Position numbers and translations under genes: made by a program. From Blastomussa wellsi (Eukaryota; Cnidaria; Anthozoa; Scleractinia; Plerogyridae), in contig OX393561.1 in NCBI GenBank assembly GCA_947652115.1, forward strand, positions 35,641,557-35,705,556: a stretch of 64,000 bases of DNA, read 5' to 3'. Positions 34,001 through 45,102 of the stretch are shown here, piece by piece (within the stretch, counting starts at the first letter, position 1; each line of letters opens with the position of its first letter). Below the pieces are notes generated by a model, which did not search any database, was not told where the DNA came from, and worked only from the letters and a program-made list of their open reading frames with translations.

Positions 34001-37000
34001 ACAATATCTTTGTTTCAATTAATTTTTAATTGCTATTAATAGAACCTTAGGGATGCACCATTATAAATGTGAATGGGAGAGTCGAAAAACAAAAAACCCT
34101 CCCGCCCCAAAACAAGAAAAAACTCTTGCATTGTAAAGGAAACAGAAAAAACGTGCATGGTTGTGATGGGGCATCCCTTATTCTTGTTTCACTTAATAGA
34201 ATCGACCAGAATCATATTTGCCAGGTCGTTTCTATTCCTCATTAGTATATGGCCGTGTCTCACGTGGACTGGAAACTAGTGAATAAACGAATTTGATTGG
34301 CTAAAATCGATATTAACCGCGGTCTAGATTTTCCCATCTAGACCGGCATCTAGACCGGTTGCATTTTGGGGTCAGAAAGTTACAAACAAAACAGGCACAC
34401 ATTGTCTCCTTTTGGTCTAAAAATACTAAATGGAAAATTGAAAAATCTCGACAAGAATAAAAAAGTAAAGACGCGACCAAACTTTTGCAAATTTAAGTTC
34501 AGCTTATCGCCGTTCGCAAACAAAACGCTGCAAAACGTCAACGAGAACGAAGCAGTGTCGTTAAGCAAATTTAAGTTTCCGTTTGGCCATATAATAAACA
34601 TCTTATTAACCGAGCTTAGTCGGTCTGTATGGGAGAATCTTGACCGAGGTCGTGAGTACAGACCGAACGCAGTGAGCTAATTAGTATTCAGCGCGTGCAG
34701 GAGCTCTCTATCTCTACCCAAACGCTATTTCGGTCTTGTCGCGTAGCTTGACGCCTTGGTCCGACAACGCTAATTGAAATAACTGCAAATACTCTATCTT
34801 ACCACCGCGGCAATACTTCACACAGTCGTGTGACGTATCTGTGAGAGTCTCGTTCTTGCACAGGCTGGAATCCTTTGGCTCACAAGTTCTCACGATATCA
34901 ATCGGTCCCCCGGCTCCTTCACACTTGCTTTCGCATTCTCCTTCTTTAGCTTTCCAACCCGAAATGCAAATGACAATGTAAACGCCTACAGAACAACGTA
35001 CATGCCATGAATATTCTTGTAATTCCATATAAAGGTGAAAAGTGCTCACCGTACTACAAAGTTATAATTTGCGACAGGCTTACCTGCCTTTTCTGGGGGC
35101 TTAGGTTCAATAATATCAATGATAATTTATTGAAATTCGAAAGTACAGGTTGAAAATACTGGCGTCATTAAAGAGCGGGAAATGTGATTTATGAATTGAC
35201 GACAGGCGGAAAAAGGGCAGCTAAGTTTTTGTGATTAAATGAATTCAATTCTCACTTTTCGTGTGTCTCAGAAAACACGGAAATTTGGGGCCGACAACTT
35301 TACGTTAATAGAGAGATTAAGCATAACATTTGTTTTTCATGTTTTTACGTTTGTCGTGAAAACATGGAAACATAAAATATAGCGCAGATTATATAGGAAC
35401 GCGAAGTGTGAAATGCCAGTTGTTAATGAGAGGTAAAGTCCTTGATATACAACGCTTTATGAGTAGTTTTCAATAAGTTCAGTTCTATCCCAGTACAAAT
35501 TAAATAGGGCACAAGGGTTTTGATCATGCAGGAGGCAACGACTTAAAATGATTTTTTTATGGTTGTCAGGTTCATTTTACTATTTTACTATTATTACATT
35601 TCTTAACGGCAACTCAAAATTCACCAGGGCAACTAAATTCATTTGAAAAAGGGAAACCTAATTTTCGAGCACTGTCTTACATAAGGCACCCAGCACCCTG
35701 ACGTTCTTTTGGTCGTCACGCAATATTCGTCCAAACTAAGCTGGGAGGAATATTGCGTGACGACCAAAAGAACATCTGCGTAGGAGGTTGCCAGTACCTC
35801 TAATTCTATACACCAAAGAAAATGTTACCTACTTTTACTAGAAGTGTTAGCAGTTGGTGACGGCGATATTTTTGCTGACGTTGACTTTGGTGCCATTGAG
35901 AATGCTACGCTGGACGATCCCGAGGATGTTGTTCCGTTTGACGATGTTACGGTAAATGATGCCGAAACTAATACAGTCACTGTAAAGCAAAGGAAATGTC
36001 AATGGAATAACAATACTTCAGTCTTAATAAAAAAAACAACGGAAGTAATAGAAGAGAGACAGGGATGGACAACTCAATGGTCTAGTTTATCTCCTCCGCC
36101 TGCTAAAGTGAATTATCATTCAATTAATTTTTTTCCTCCTCTTCATTGGCCCAGACCCTACCACGTGACCTACAAATAATTGCATACGAATAATGGTCTG
36201 CTCATGGGGAGGTGCAGTGGCCTAATGGCTAGTGCGCTGTACTCCGGATCGGACGGTCCGGGTTGCGCTGCGTTCTTAGGCAAGACACTTTCACTCTCAC
36301 AGCGCCTCTCTTCACCCAGGTGTGTAAATGGGTACCGACGAATTTACTGCTGGGGGTAACCCTGCGATGGACTAGCATTCCATCCAGGGGGGAGTAGAAA
36401 TACTCTCAGTCACTTCATGCTAAGGAAACCGGGATAAGCTCCGGCGGTATAGGCCACTAGGCTCGACGCAGACTTCGCTTTACCATGCGCATTAGGGTCC
36501 AACAATGATTTTGCTACGAATAATAATAGTCTGCTCAAGCGTAGTTGTGTCCCGAATTCCGGGAAAAATGGAAGCTTGTTTTCCAGAGTTGTGAGAGAAG
36601 TTGCCTACCAAAACAGCACGAATACAACGAAGGAAAAGAAAATATTCCCCTTCGGCATTGCCTGAAAGACGGAGAATTGGGTAAGGCTAGCTCGTATTAT
36701 GATCGAATTTGAAGTTACGTTTTTGTCCGTATTACTTCATCAAGAACGCTCCCGACGGCCTCGTCCAATTTTTCAGTGCTCGAAAATTTTTCTCCTTCAA
36801 TTATTTCCAAAATTGGACAGCATGTAATCTATTACATATACTAATTATAATTAGATAACTGTAAATAACTTTTGTACCAAGTCTGTTGTAAGTAATTTAT
36901 TCATTTGTAAGTAGTACTCTGTTATAAAGTGAATGTTGAAAAAATATAAAAATTACAACAAATATCGTATATGTAGTTTGATGCTGTTGTTTACCTGTAG

Positions 37001-40000
37001 GCGATGTGTTAGTCACACTGCTTGCTGAGCTGCTGCTTGAGCTCTGGCCTAAAGAATATCATTGACATAACAATACTTCAGTATTAAAAAAAGACAAAGA
37101 ATAGGGACGGTCAAGCCAATGGTCTGTTTCATCTCCTCTACCTGCTAAAGTGAGTTATTTTAGTTTTTGTTACCTTGCAATTTTTATTCTCTTTTTAGGG
37201 GAGTTTTATTAATAGGGATTGACGTTTAAACTCCCTCCCCCTTTTTGGATTTATGTGCATTATTTTTATATATGAATTTAAATAAAAATGTATCCTTCAT
37301 AGATATATTTAGAAACAAGCGCTTAACAGCTTTTAAGCTTAAAAGGTCGCGGTATACAGAATTCTCATCAGTATGCATTTATGTAAATAAAATTCACGAA
37401 GTGCAACGATTGAAACCGACAGTACGCAAAAAATTCATGAAAGGTTCCTTAATTATTAAAATAATACATTGCACGTGATTCAACTGATTGAGTAGCACGA
37501 ACTTCACGTCCATTTTAAGTAATATGTTACCTACTTTCACTAGCAGTGCTGGGAGTTGGTGACGGCGATGTGTTTGCTGGCGTTGACGTTTGAGCCGCTA
37601 TTGTAGCTGGTGTGCCTAAAGCACATGTCAATGACATAACAATAATTTAGTATTAGTTAAAAGAAAAAGAATGTTTATAAGGTTATCAATGTTACAATTA
37701 GATGATATAAATCTACAAGTAACTGCTTTGTTTACGTTCCGATTCTCTAATAATATGTGTCTGATTAATTTAATGATTACTTTATGCTAAATAAAGAATT
37801 ACACCATTAGAACACAAGGTCATCAGCACGTGTGCATAAAAATTATGCTAGAACTAATTAGAGTAAACATTTGGTTAATTATGGAGGAACTGATACTTGG
37901 AATAATTTACCAGAGTCACTGAAAGAAATCAAACCCTATTATTCTTTTAAGAAAACATTAAAATTATATCTACTCTCAAATACGAAATTATAAAGATCTG
38001 TATTATTGCGCTAATTGAAATGAATTATTCATGTTTAATATACACTGAATTTATATTCAAAATAATTCATAGAGCCATGTTAATTAAATAAGTTACAAAG
38101 AAGAACATTGAATTATGGGGACTATGGGAGGATTGATTGATTGATAGAAGAGGAACAGGGACGGACAACTCAATGGTCTAGTTTATCTCCTCCGCCTGCT
38201 AAAGTGAGTTATCATTCGATTTATTTTTCCCTCTTTTTCACTGGCCCAGATCCTACCACGTGACCAAAAAATAACTGCCCATGAATTTAGATCGTGTTGG
38301 AATTGCGATTCGGCTCAATTAGTACAAAAATCGAACCCAGTCCAACTCTCTCACACAATTATTTTGGTTCCATTGTGTACTTATCAAACCCTAGCCTGCG
38401 TTGCAGCCGGACGTGTCACATAATCCTCGGTATAGTCCGTCTGCGCAACGGCTCCCAAAAGCTTGTTCCGACCCCCTGCATGTTTGCAAGGATCTTTGTT
38501 TTTATTTCTGATTGGCTAGTTTTGTATTATATCGCGTAATTGTCACGCGACAATTTGAGAAGCTTACACTTTGAAAAACAAAAGTCAAAAAGCCTGTGTC
38601 TAGTTTGTCCATATATTGTAATTCGTCCCCTGCAAAACGACGACGTGAAATGACTAAATTCTGCGTGGTGTCAAGAACGTGAGTCACAATGGCGAGTTTT
38701 TCAGGTTTCTAGTTTGAATTAAATAAGCGCATAAAAATCCAAGTAAAAATAAGCGCTGATACTGATAATCACACTAACCAAATTTTGATAATTGCGAGAT
38801 ACTTTCGTAAAATTTAAATGCATTTTTTGGTAGAAGTTGTCGTCGGCGTCGCCGTCGTGCTTTCGTAAGGTCCCTTCTATCAGCATAAGGACGTTGTTTA
38901 TTTGAAATAAGCAGTAATTCGGATAAAACTTCTTTTAATTGTTTGACAAGGATTCAGACGCTTGCCCGACTCATATCACGTGACTGGTGACAAGCCTTGC
39001 TTCCGTTGCCACGGACACAAACAAGGAAATTAACTTGCTTATAATCAACACACGAATTTCCAAATTCCCTTTTAGATCTGCAAGGAAACTGAATAGAAAC
39101 GCGAGAAAAAAGCCGTTTACCTTCCACATCAATGACAATATTTACATGCGTCAAGGTATTGTGATTTGACTGCAAAGCGTGCCGCATTGCTTCTCATAAT
39201 CTCATGAAACAGTTTTATTTGGCTTTCTTCTCTACCCACCGTCCCCCCCCCCCCACCCCCCCCCCCCCACCACCACTCTCATCTGAACCGAAGTAGAGAC
39301 AGTAGAGGACTAAATAATAAACGATTCTTGATCAAGAAGAGACTCACAAAAACATGAGCTAAATTTTTTGATGTATCAAGAAAGCAAAGATAGCTCCGAC
39401 ATGTTTGTTTTTGAGTGTTTCCTGTTACGTCTGAGCTGTCTATTCTCATCACGGTCAACTAGTATCATCTGCAACCAAACCCAGGATTGTTTTGCATATA
39501 CACCAACCAAAAGCGGAAAAGAAAATTGATCGGGCGTACTGAGAGTATAGGGTTCGGCTGAGGGAAGGGAAACTTGGTGTGAGTAATCGACACTGTCAAA
39601 AAATCGATGGTTCGAGAATTCGGAGCCCACTGTAACTGAAGAATTTAAATGAACTCTATAAATGCCTGCGTTTGGAGAATCTGCACACTATTCAGAATAT
39701 ATAGCCTCGAGGTATCGATGCTGGAACACTCTTTTGACGTAACCAGCAGCGATGATTTAGCCCATGCTTGCACCCCGGCGTTCCGGCTCCCTGTAGCAGT
39801 TTATATTTTCGACAAATCGAAAAAGGAGTGTGCAGAACCCAAGGAAGACCAAGAAACTAGAAGAGATGTCCTCAGCTGATGCGAGTGCTCTATGACGGCA
39901 GCTAGCTAAAGCGATGGTTTGTTACTGATTCGTTTCGATGTTCCGTTGCTCGACCGCCATTTTCGATGAGTAGAAAAGTATGGGCGGCCGTCACCGCCAA

Positions 40001-40230
40001 AAATACAAACTTTGCAAATAATTTAGCGTAAATTGAAATGGTCTAATTGTCCTTTTCAAGATGGTACAGAAGATTTAGAAATGATGCAGTTAAAAAAAAA
40101 AAGAAAAAAAAAAAAGAAAAGCAAACAGTTTAATTCAACGCAGAAAGCAGTGAAAGGAATAAAATACAGACCACTAACCTGGTAAAATGGAAGCTATGAA
40201 CATAAGCACAAAAATCGCTCCAGAAAACAT
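30936..40230 (-). CDS. TSP1-like cysteine-rich, putatively GPI-anchored surface protein, copy A
   Basis: Seven coding exons on the minus strand: 40179-40230, 37535-37615, 36995-37048, 35833-35979, 34803-34985, 32173-32230 and 30936-30945. They sum to 585 nt (194 aa plus stop) in frame. Internal exon boundaries are phase 1 up to the last. Exon 1 is a signal peptide (MFSGAIFVLMFIASILP). Exons 2-4 encode a Ser/Thr/Pro-rich, mucin-like linker (residues about 18-111). Exon 5 encodes a six-cysteine module with W-K-A-K-E-G-E-C, then VRTCEPK, LCKNETLTDTS and DCVKYC, resembling a thrombospondin type-1 repeat. Exon 6 encodes a hydrophobic helix (VAIAVSSLILATGIFLSSY). The stop follows three residues later (GFQ). 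A hydrophobic C-terminus with almost no tail suggests GPI attachment; a single-pass membrane protein is the alternative. The model is inferred from splice signals and from the copy at 45103-49695. More linker exons may exist in the 2.6-kb first intron. Confidence 0.65.
32661..32755. repeat. Palindrome with CGCTACGCGCTCG centre
   Basis: Arms TTGGATATGAAGTGATTATA and CTTCATATCCAA in a copy of the AGCGAACGAG-type design; TTATTATGTTATATAG follows. Confidence 0.65.
33505..33640 (+). repeat. Interspersed repeat shared with 45322-45460
   Basis: Both segments contain GATAGTTCGCAGCTCTCTAG, TTTCATTGGATCTTAATAGC and CATTGTTACTG(T/C)TGTTTGT. They occupy different introns of the two TSP1-like genes, so this is probably an independent repeat and not part of the colinear duplication. 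Confidence 0.6.
33734..33920. repeat. Inverted-repeat element
   Basis: GACCATTTCCGAGTTCTCTT...CCATTCATATGAAAATG pairs with CATTTTCATATGAATAG...GGGAACTAGGAAATGGCC. A relative lies at 51910-52075. Confidence 0.65.
35703..35773. repeat. Perfect 25-bp-arm hairpin
   Basis: GTTCTTTTGGTCGTCACGCA... and its exact complement ...TGCGTGACGACCAAAAGAAC enclose a 21-bp loop. It lies between the TSP1 exon and the first linker exon of copy A. Confidence 0.8.
35833..38240 (-). repeat. Tandemly duplicated linker exon/intron modules in copy A
   Basis: Three linker exons (35833-35979, 36995-37048, 37535-37615) are each flanked on the high-coordinate side by related intron sequence: a (G)ACATAACAATACTTCAG-like string, then CAATGGTCTAG, CTCCTCCGCCTGCTAAAG and a GTGAATTATCATTC-like tail (35985-36130, 37051-37160, 37617-37660 plus 38145-38225). 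The exons share TCGCCGTCACCAACT and the ...AGTGAAA|GTAGGT donor context. The third module is interrupted by about 470 bp of unrelated AT-rich DNA. Confidence 0.7.
36206..36480 (+). repeat. tRNA-headed SINE-like repeat, family 2
   Basis: GGTGCAGTGGCCTAATGGCT, CCGGATCGGACGGTCCGGGT, CACCCAGGTGTGTAAATGGG, GGGGGTAACCCTGCGATGGA and GCCACTAGGCTCGACGC. Nearly full-length copy inside an intron of TSP1-like copy A. Confidence 0.65.
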
Positions 40231-40639
40231 TATTGCCACAAGTGAAAATTATTATGAAGCAACGAAAATGATCGATCATATACACAACAGCAAGCGTCTT
40301 CAACGATACTGACCTCTATAATTTATGTTGCCTCGATTTCCTTGTTGTCCTGTCACTACGTTCTGTATTTACCCGTTACTATGTAACTTTACCTTGAAAT
40401 TCACGTGACGTTTCAGGATTGATGGAAGGTTGCAAGTTGTGTAAGCATAAGATTGCTAATGATCGTTTGTCTTTCCCTTAAAAGTTTAAGATACGCAAAC
40501 TGTCGGAAATAACTTTGCGGCTCTTCGATCGTAATTAATCAGAAAAAGACTCAAACATCTCCGAGAAGTTTCAGTATTTACCAGTTGGTGTCACCTTTTC
40601 ACGTGATGGGAAATTATGAAATACATGTATCACATATCA

Positions 40640-40790
40640 AGGCTTCATAACTCATGTGGTTGAGCGTCACGCCGGAAAACGTGTACGAAAGTCATGGATT
40701 GGATTCTTGTTGTAGCCCTGAAAATTCTTTTCAGGCTGAAAACTAAATGCAATTGCTTAAATTGCTTCCACACTTCGAGGACCATTTCAT
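40640..40790 (+). repeat. tRNA-headed SINE-like repeat, family 1, diverged
   Basis: AAGGCTTCATAACTCATGTG, GGATTGGATTCTTG and CCTGAAAATTCTTTTCAGGC show a diverged family 1 copy upstream of TSP1-like copy A. Confidence 0.5.
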
Positions 40791-40904
40791 TCATTTTAAT
40801 TTAGGAGATTAAACTTGCAAAACCAAACATTGTCCTTGGCAATTTGCACAATTCTGACAGATTAGAACTTCAACAATTAATGCAGCTGTCAATGTTAAGC
40901 CCCA

Positions 40905-40960
40905 GGGTATGTGTGTCGGGGGGGAGGGGCAGACCCAGGGGAATTTGACATTTTCTTGGA

Positions 40961-40993
<33 letters not shown>

Positions 40994-41005
40994 AGTGAAT
41001 GTCAA
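40905..41005. repeat. Inverted repeat
   Basis: CCCAGGGGAATTTGACATT and the complementary GTCAAATTCCCCACCCCTGG / GAATGTCAAATTC strings form an imperfect hairpin. Confidence 0.55.
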
Positions 41006-42664
41006 ATTCACGTGGAGTAACTCATGAATACAGATTGTCCAACCATCTGAGTATGAAAAATCTAGAGAACAGTTTGAAATTTTTAAGGCTCGAAAACGCC
41101 ATTTCTAGCGTTCTGGGACGACAATTTCTGTTAAGAATGTTCGGTAAGTTGCCATTTTTTTATTTTATCAGCTGGAAAGCAGAGTGAAGTGAACTCTATT
41201 TCGTGTTCTTGTTATGTAAGTATTACGACAATTAAAAAAATATATATCAGAACGGATGTCAAAATCGGGATTGTTGCTGAAACACAAACATAACTGCAAG
41301 GCTGATACTACGTGAAAAAATCGACTCTGCGAGACAACAACCCGACAGAAACCGATAAAGCAGGGTTGCAACCGTGGACAGCTGTTTCGTTCTTATTGGA
41401 ACTCGTCAGCACGGTGCAGCAGTTTTAAATGAAACCAGCCAGAAAGCCAGCTCAAATAAAATGCAACAAAACCCATGCCCCATCAAGTTCCGTACTTTGA
41501 ACCCGTCCGCCCCCGAATCACGCGCCGCCACATCAAGTGTTTCAGGGAGAAAACAGGCAAAGTATCGAATTCTTGTCTCGCAAAGTCAATGGGGCCGTAG
41601 GTCTTTACAGTTCCGATATGCTGTGCCTTTTAAGCATGGGTTTGCCCATGCGTTTCAATGTTGAGATGGTTTAGCCACTACCTGTGTGACCAATTGGAAG
41701 TTAGGAAATTCGGATCCGTTACGCATGATGAGTGCGTGTTCAACTTATCGTATGCAAATGTAGATCCAAGAAAAAGCTTCGCGTCAGTTTGAACAGGTTT
41801 GTTTTGCAATTGTCAAAGTACTGAAAAGTGTTTCAGTAAACTCTGTAACAACAAGGTAGTAGCTAGGTCTGAACCTTAAAGGTTCAATAAAGCTTGGGTG
41901 GTGGAGTATAGTTCAAACGGTGGTGCTTAACATTGACAGGTGCGTAAAGGTTGCAACGGCGTGCAAGAGTTATTTTTCTGGACTGGGCTAAGCGTTGGAT
42001 ATTGTATCTTTAGTAATGGGATGTTTCACGGTGTTAATGCTAAGTCCAAATGAGCGTAACTGAAGTATCCATTTTTCCTGAAATGAAATTTGATTGGTTG
42101 TCTGATGTAAGGTACCTTACATCATGCGTATCATTCGTGAAAATAAGAGCTCAAGCAACTAAAGGCCACGTGAACTTTTTAAGGGGCGGAAGTTGAAGTT
42201 CCGTTGCTTATCAGAAACTAGTTTTGAAATATTGATTTATGGTTGAAAGTCTTTTTATCATTGAAAGCAAAGCAACTTCCATCGTCTCCATGTCTGCAGA
42301 TAAAACCAGTATCATATTATATGAAAGTATCAAATTACAAAAACAAAAGTATCGTGTTACCGTTGTAAGAGAAATGTTAACTATGTCACGTCTGGTGTTT
42401 CAACGTGTTGTAAGATATTATCAGTCGTTGGTCCCACCGCATTCTGCATTATCCTTTGAATCTCTGAGTCTAGAAATGGACGATGCTTTATCTGCTCTAG
42501 TTTAGGCCTGGGCTGGGTGATAGACTTGGTGATAGACTTATACACACTTACCAAATGCTTAATTGTTCAATTTCACACTGGTTTGCTTGCGGTTAGCTTT
42601 ATTTGTTTGATAGGGCAATACTATAATTAAAGTAGACTAAGAAAGTAATGAAATGTTGTGGCTG

Positions 42665-42745
42665 ATCAGCCTGGTAGTGTAGTGGTATGACAGCAATGTT
42701 GGCATGTTAGAGGTTCAGGGTTCGATCCTGGCGATTGACGAAACA
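42665..42745 (+). repeat. tRNA-like sequence (SINE head or tRNA pseudogene)
   Basis: CAGCCTGGTAGTGTAGTGGT resembles an A-box and GGGTTCGATCCTGG a B-box at about the right spacing. The acceptor ends do not pair convincingly and no SINE body is recognised, so a functional tRNA gene is unlikely. Confidence 0.4.
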
Positions 42746-44308
42746 TTTTTCTTTCTTTTCTACGGGAAAAAATTCGATGATAGCCAAAAAAGTTCTAATT
42801 ATCGAAAAAATGGTATCGACCGTTTACGAAACGGACACGTGCAGCGGCGATCTCGAGACCCGAAATCATGTAGAAAATTCAAATAACAGAAAAAATTATT
42901 AACCCTTAGAGGCCGGTAGGTTCTGCATTTTACCGAATTTTTTACACGTTGAATGCGATTTTTGTGTACCGTGGCACTAAAGCGGCCAGAAATCAGCCAA
43001 TAAAGCACTTTTCTACACAACAACAATGTACAAAATTTTACTTTGGTGCATGCACACAAACAATAAAATGAAGTTGAGAATGCTGAATCGCGAAATTTAA
43101 TGCCCTTTTTGCATTTTCCTATTGAAATCGCGAAAACAAAGCCCCGCGAAATATACCGTCTCGTCAAAAATCGCGAAATTAAGTACCAATAAGGTATAGT
43201 ACTGTTAAAAATCAGAGATTAGAGGTGTGCATTCGACCTAAAAGGGGATAGGTGAGGGAGCCATTACCTCATTATACAAGGTAAATCTATGTCTGTTATC
43301 GATAATAACTCTATGAGAGATTTAATTTGACAGGATAAATAGGAGTTTGCCCTTTATTTGAAGGGATTTAATAAACTTCAAAAATATTTTGTATTGAAAT
43401 TCTAGAAATTAGAAATTTTCTTCTGCTCCGAGAAAACAAACCAGTCAGCCGATCTAGAACCCAGGTTCGCGCCGTGGGTACGGAGCGAGGCCGATATAAT
43501 GAAAGCGAGGCAATTTGCTTCAGCCCAAAAATCTCCCTTGATATCAGGTGCAGTGTGTGCACAGGGAAACACAAAATTAGGGATGCGTTCTCCATTCGTC
43601 GAACGCAATAAGAGTTTTTATGAGAGTTAAAGCGACTATCCACAGACCAAAGACCACATTCTTTTTCTATTATTACTTTAGAATCTGGCTATGTTCATCA
43701 AAGTCAGTTCCCTTAATTAAATACTGAATGCGCGGATTGGAGAATGCGCGAAAGAGCAGGGGGGCTTAATTTTGTGCTGGGGCGAGTGGGATGAATAAAG
43801 GGTGGGCTTAGGAGAGGGGGCAGTTTTTAATTTAGTTGTTGCTATTCCCTTTTTGTTCTAGTAGTATACCATCAACAAAGTGAAGATGTTAAAAGACAAG
43901 TTTGACCAAATTGCTCACGATACAATGTAAATCATTAGTTTTTTACTTTTTGCACGGACACAAGTTCGTTACGTAATTCTTTTGCTTCATTTGTGCAATA
44001 TTTTTTTTATATTGTTCTTTGGATCGCGCGGAAAGAAATTGTATTATCGTAATTGGACATTTTGGACAAGGTTGCAGTTAAGATGTCGATTGTGGTCTAG
44101 TTTGTGTAATTGAGAAATCGGTCGAACGAAATGTCAAGAATATAATAATGTTTATCTCGTAAACACAAATTAGGTTAAATTCCCATGATAAGGTCTAAGT
44201 ACATACAACGGTGAGCGTAGTCCGGCAAATTAGATTTGTTTTTCAAATCGCGGTATTCTGTTTAATTTCAAACGAGAGTTAGTATAAAACCTGGCCACTT
44301 TGTTAATA

Positions 44309-44429
44309 TAATTTGTTTCGATTCGCTCCGACGAAGGGCTAACGCTCGAAACGTCAGCTCTTGAATCTCTTTACGGTGGCCAATTGACATTATCAACCCA
44401 GTTGATAAAACCAAATTATATTGTTATAC

Positions 44430-44474
<45 letters not shown>

Positions 44475-44480
44475 CTATTT
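44309..44480 (+). mobile_element. Short PLE terminal sequence with hammerhead-like core, flanked by a 12-bp target duplication
   Basis: The insert lies between two copies of ACTTTGTTAATA (44297-44308 and 44481-44492). The paralogous segment near 29.32 kb has the same target once and no insert. It contains ATTCGCTCCGACGAAGGGC, GCTCGAAACGTC and TTATCAACCCAGTTGATAAA, also seen in the PLE 3' end near 54.8 kb. No coding sequence. Confidence 0.75.
44328..44355 (+). ncRNA. Hammerhead ribozyme-like core in PLE terminus
   Basis: CCGACGA (44328-44334, consensus CTGANGA), a short helix GGGC/GCTC (44336-44339 with 44344-44347) with a UAAC loop, GAAAC, and a GTC cleavage triplet (44353-44355). Hammerhead motifs are known in PLEs. 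Here the second core base is C instead of U, so activity is doubtful. Confidence 0.45.
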
Positions 44481-45102
44481 ACTTTGTTAATAGTTTGAAA
44501 AAGCTTCATCTAAGGCTTGCTACTTTGCAGCTCCCAGTCCCCCTTCATTCTTTATCCTTCCGCTTCTTTTCATTAGTCGCCTGTGTTGAATAAAACCGTT
44601 ATTTATTGGTCATCTGCAGAAATATTCTGGATAATTTAGTTGTACTTACAATGCACGCATAAAAGTGAAATATTTCCAATTGAAAATCTTATTAATATGC
44701 TAAATCTACCCATAAACTAAGAGCAATCATACTGTATAGATCTTACAGTAAATCACCCAAAAAACACGAGAGATAAGTACAAACGGTGAGTCAATTGCGG
44801 TAACTATTATTTACATATGTGGATCAGCTTAAGGCCCGTCTTTTATCTTACTGCAGCAAGTTAAAAATCCACTTCGTCAAGAAAGAATTAACCTATTCCA
44901 GGAGCTGCTGGTCTGTAAGTAGTTATTTTACAATGAAGCCAGTCTCGAACAATAAAAACTACTAATAACAGTTGAAAACTGGAATTAAATTCTATAAAGC
45001 CATTTCTGAAGAGGTAGCTGGTCTTAACTGGATACATTTGACACGAAATGTCACAGAGTTGGTTCAATGATCTTGAGAAATTCCAAACTATTCAGCAATG
45101 CC

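Larger units (their letters stand above)
40240..44280. other. Intergenic DNA between the two TSP1-like genes
   Basis: Holds a SINE-like copy (40640), an inverted repeat (40905), a tRNA-like sequence (42665) and, at 43400-43620, a short frame on the minus strand (PDIKGDFWAEANCLAF, GSRSADWFVFSEQKK) that looks like repeat-internal sequence. No gene is supported. Confidence 0.4.

Noticed and set aside
42239..42505. 88-codon plus-strand frame
   Set aside because: Its end (ATGGACGATGC..TATCTGCTCTAG) is also present near 24675, which points to repeat sequence and not a gene.
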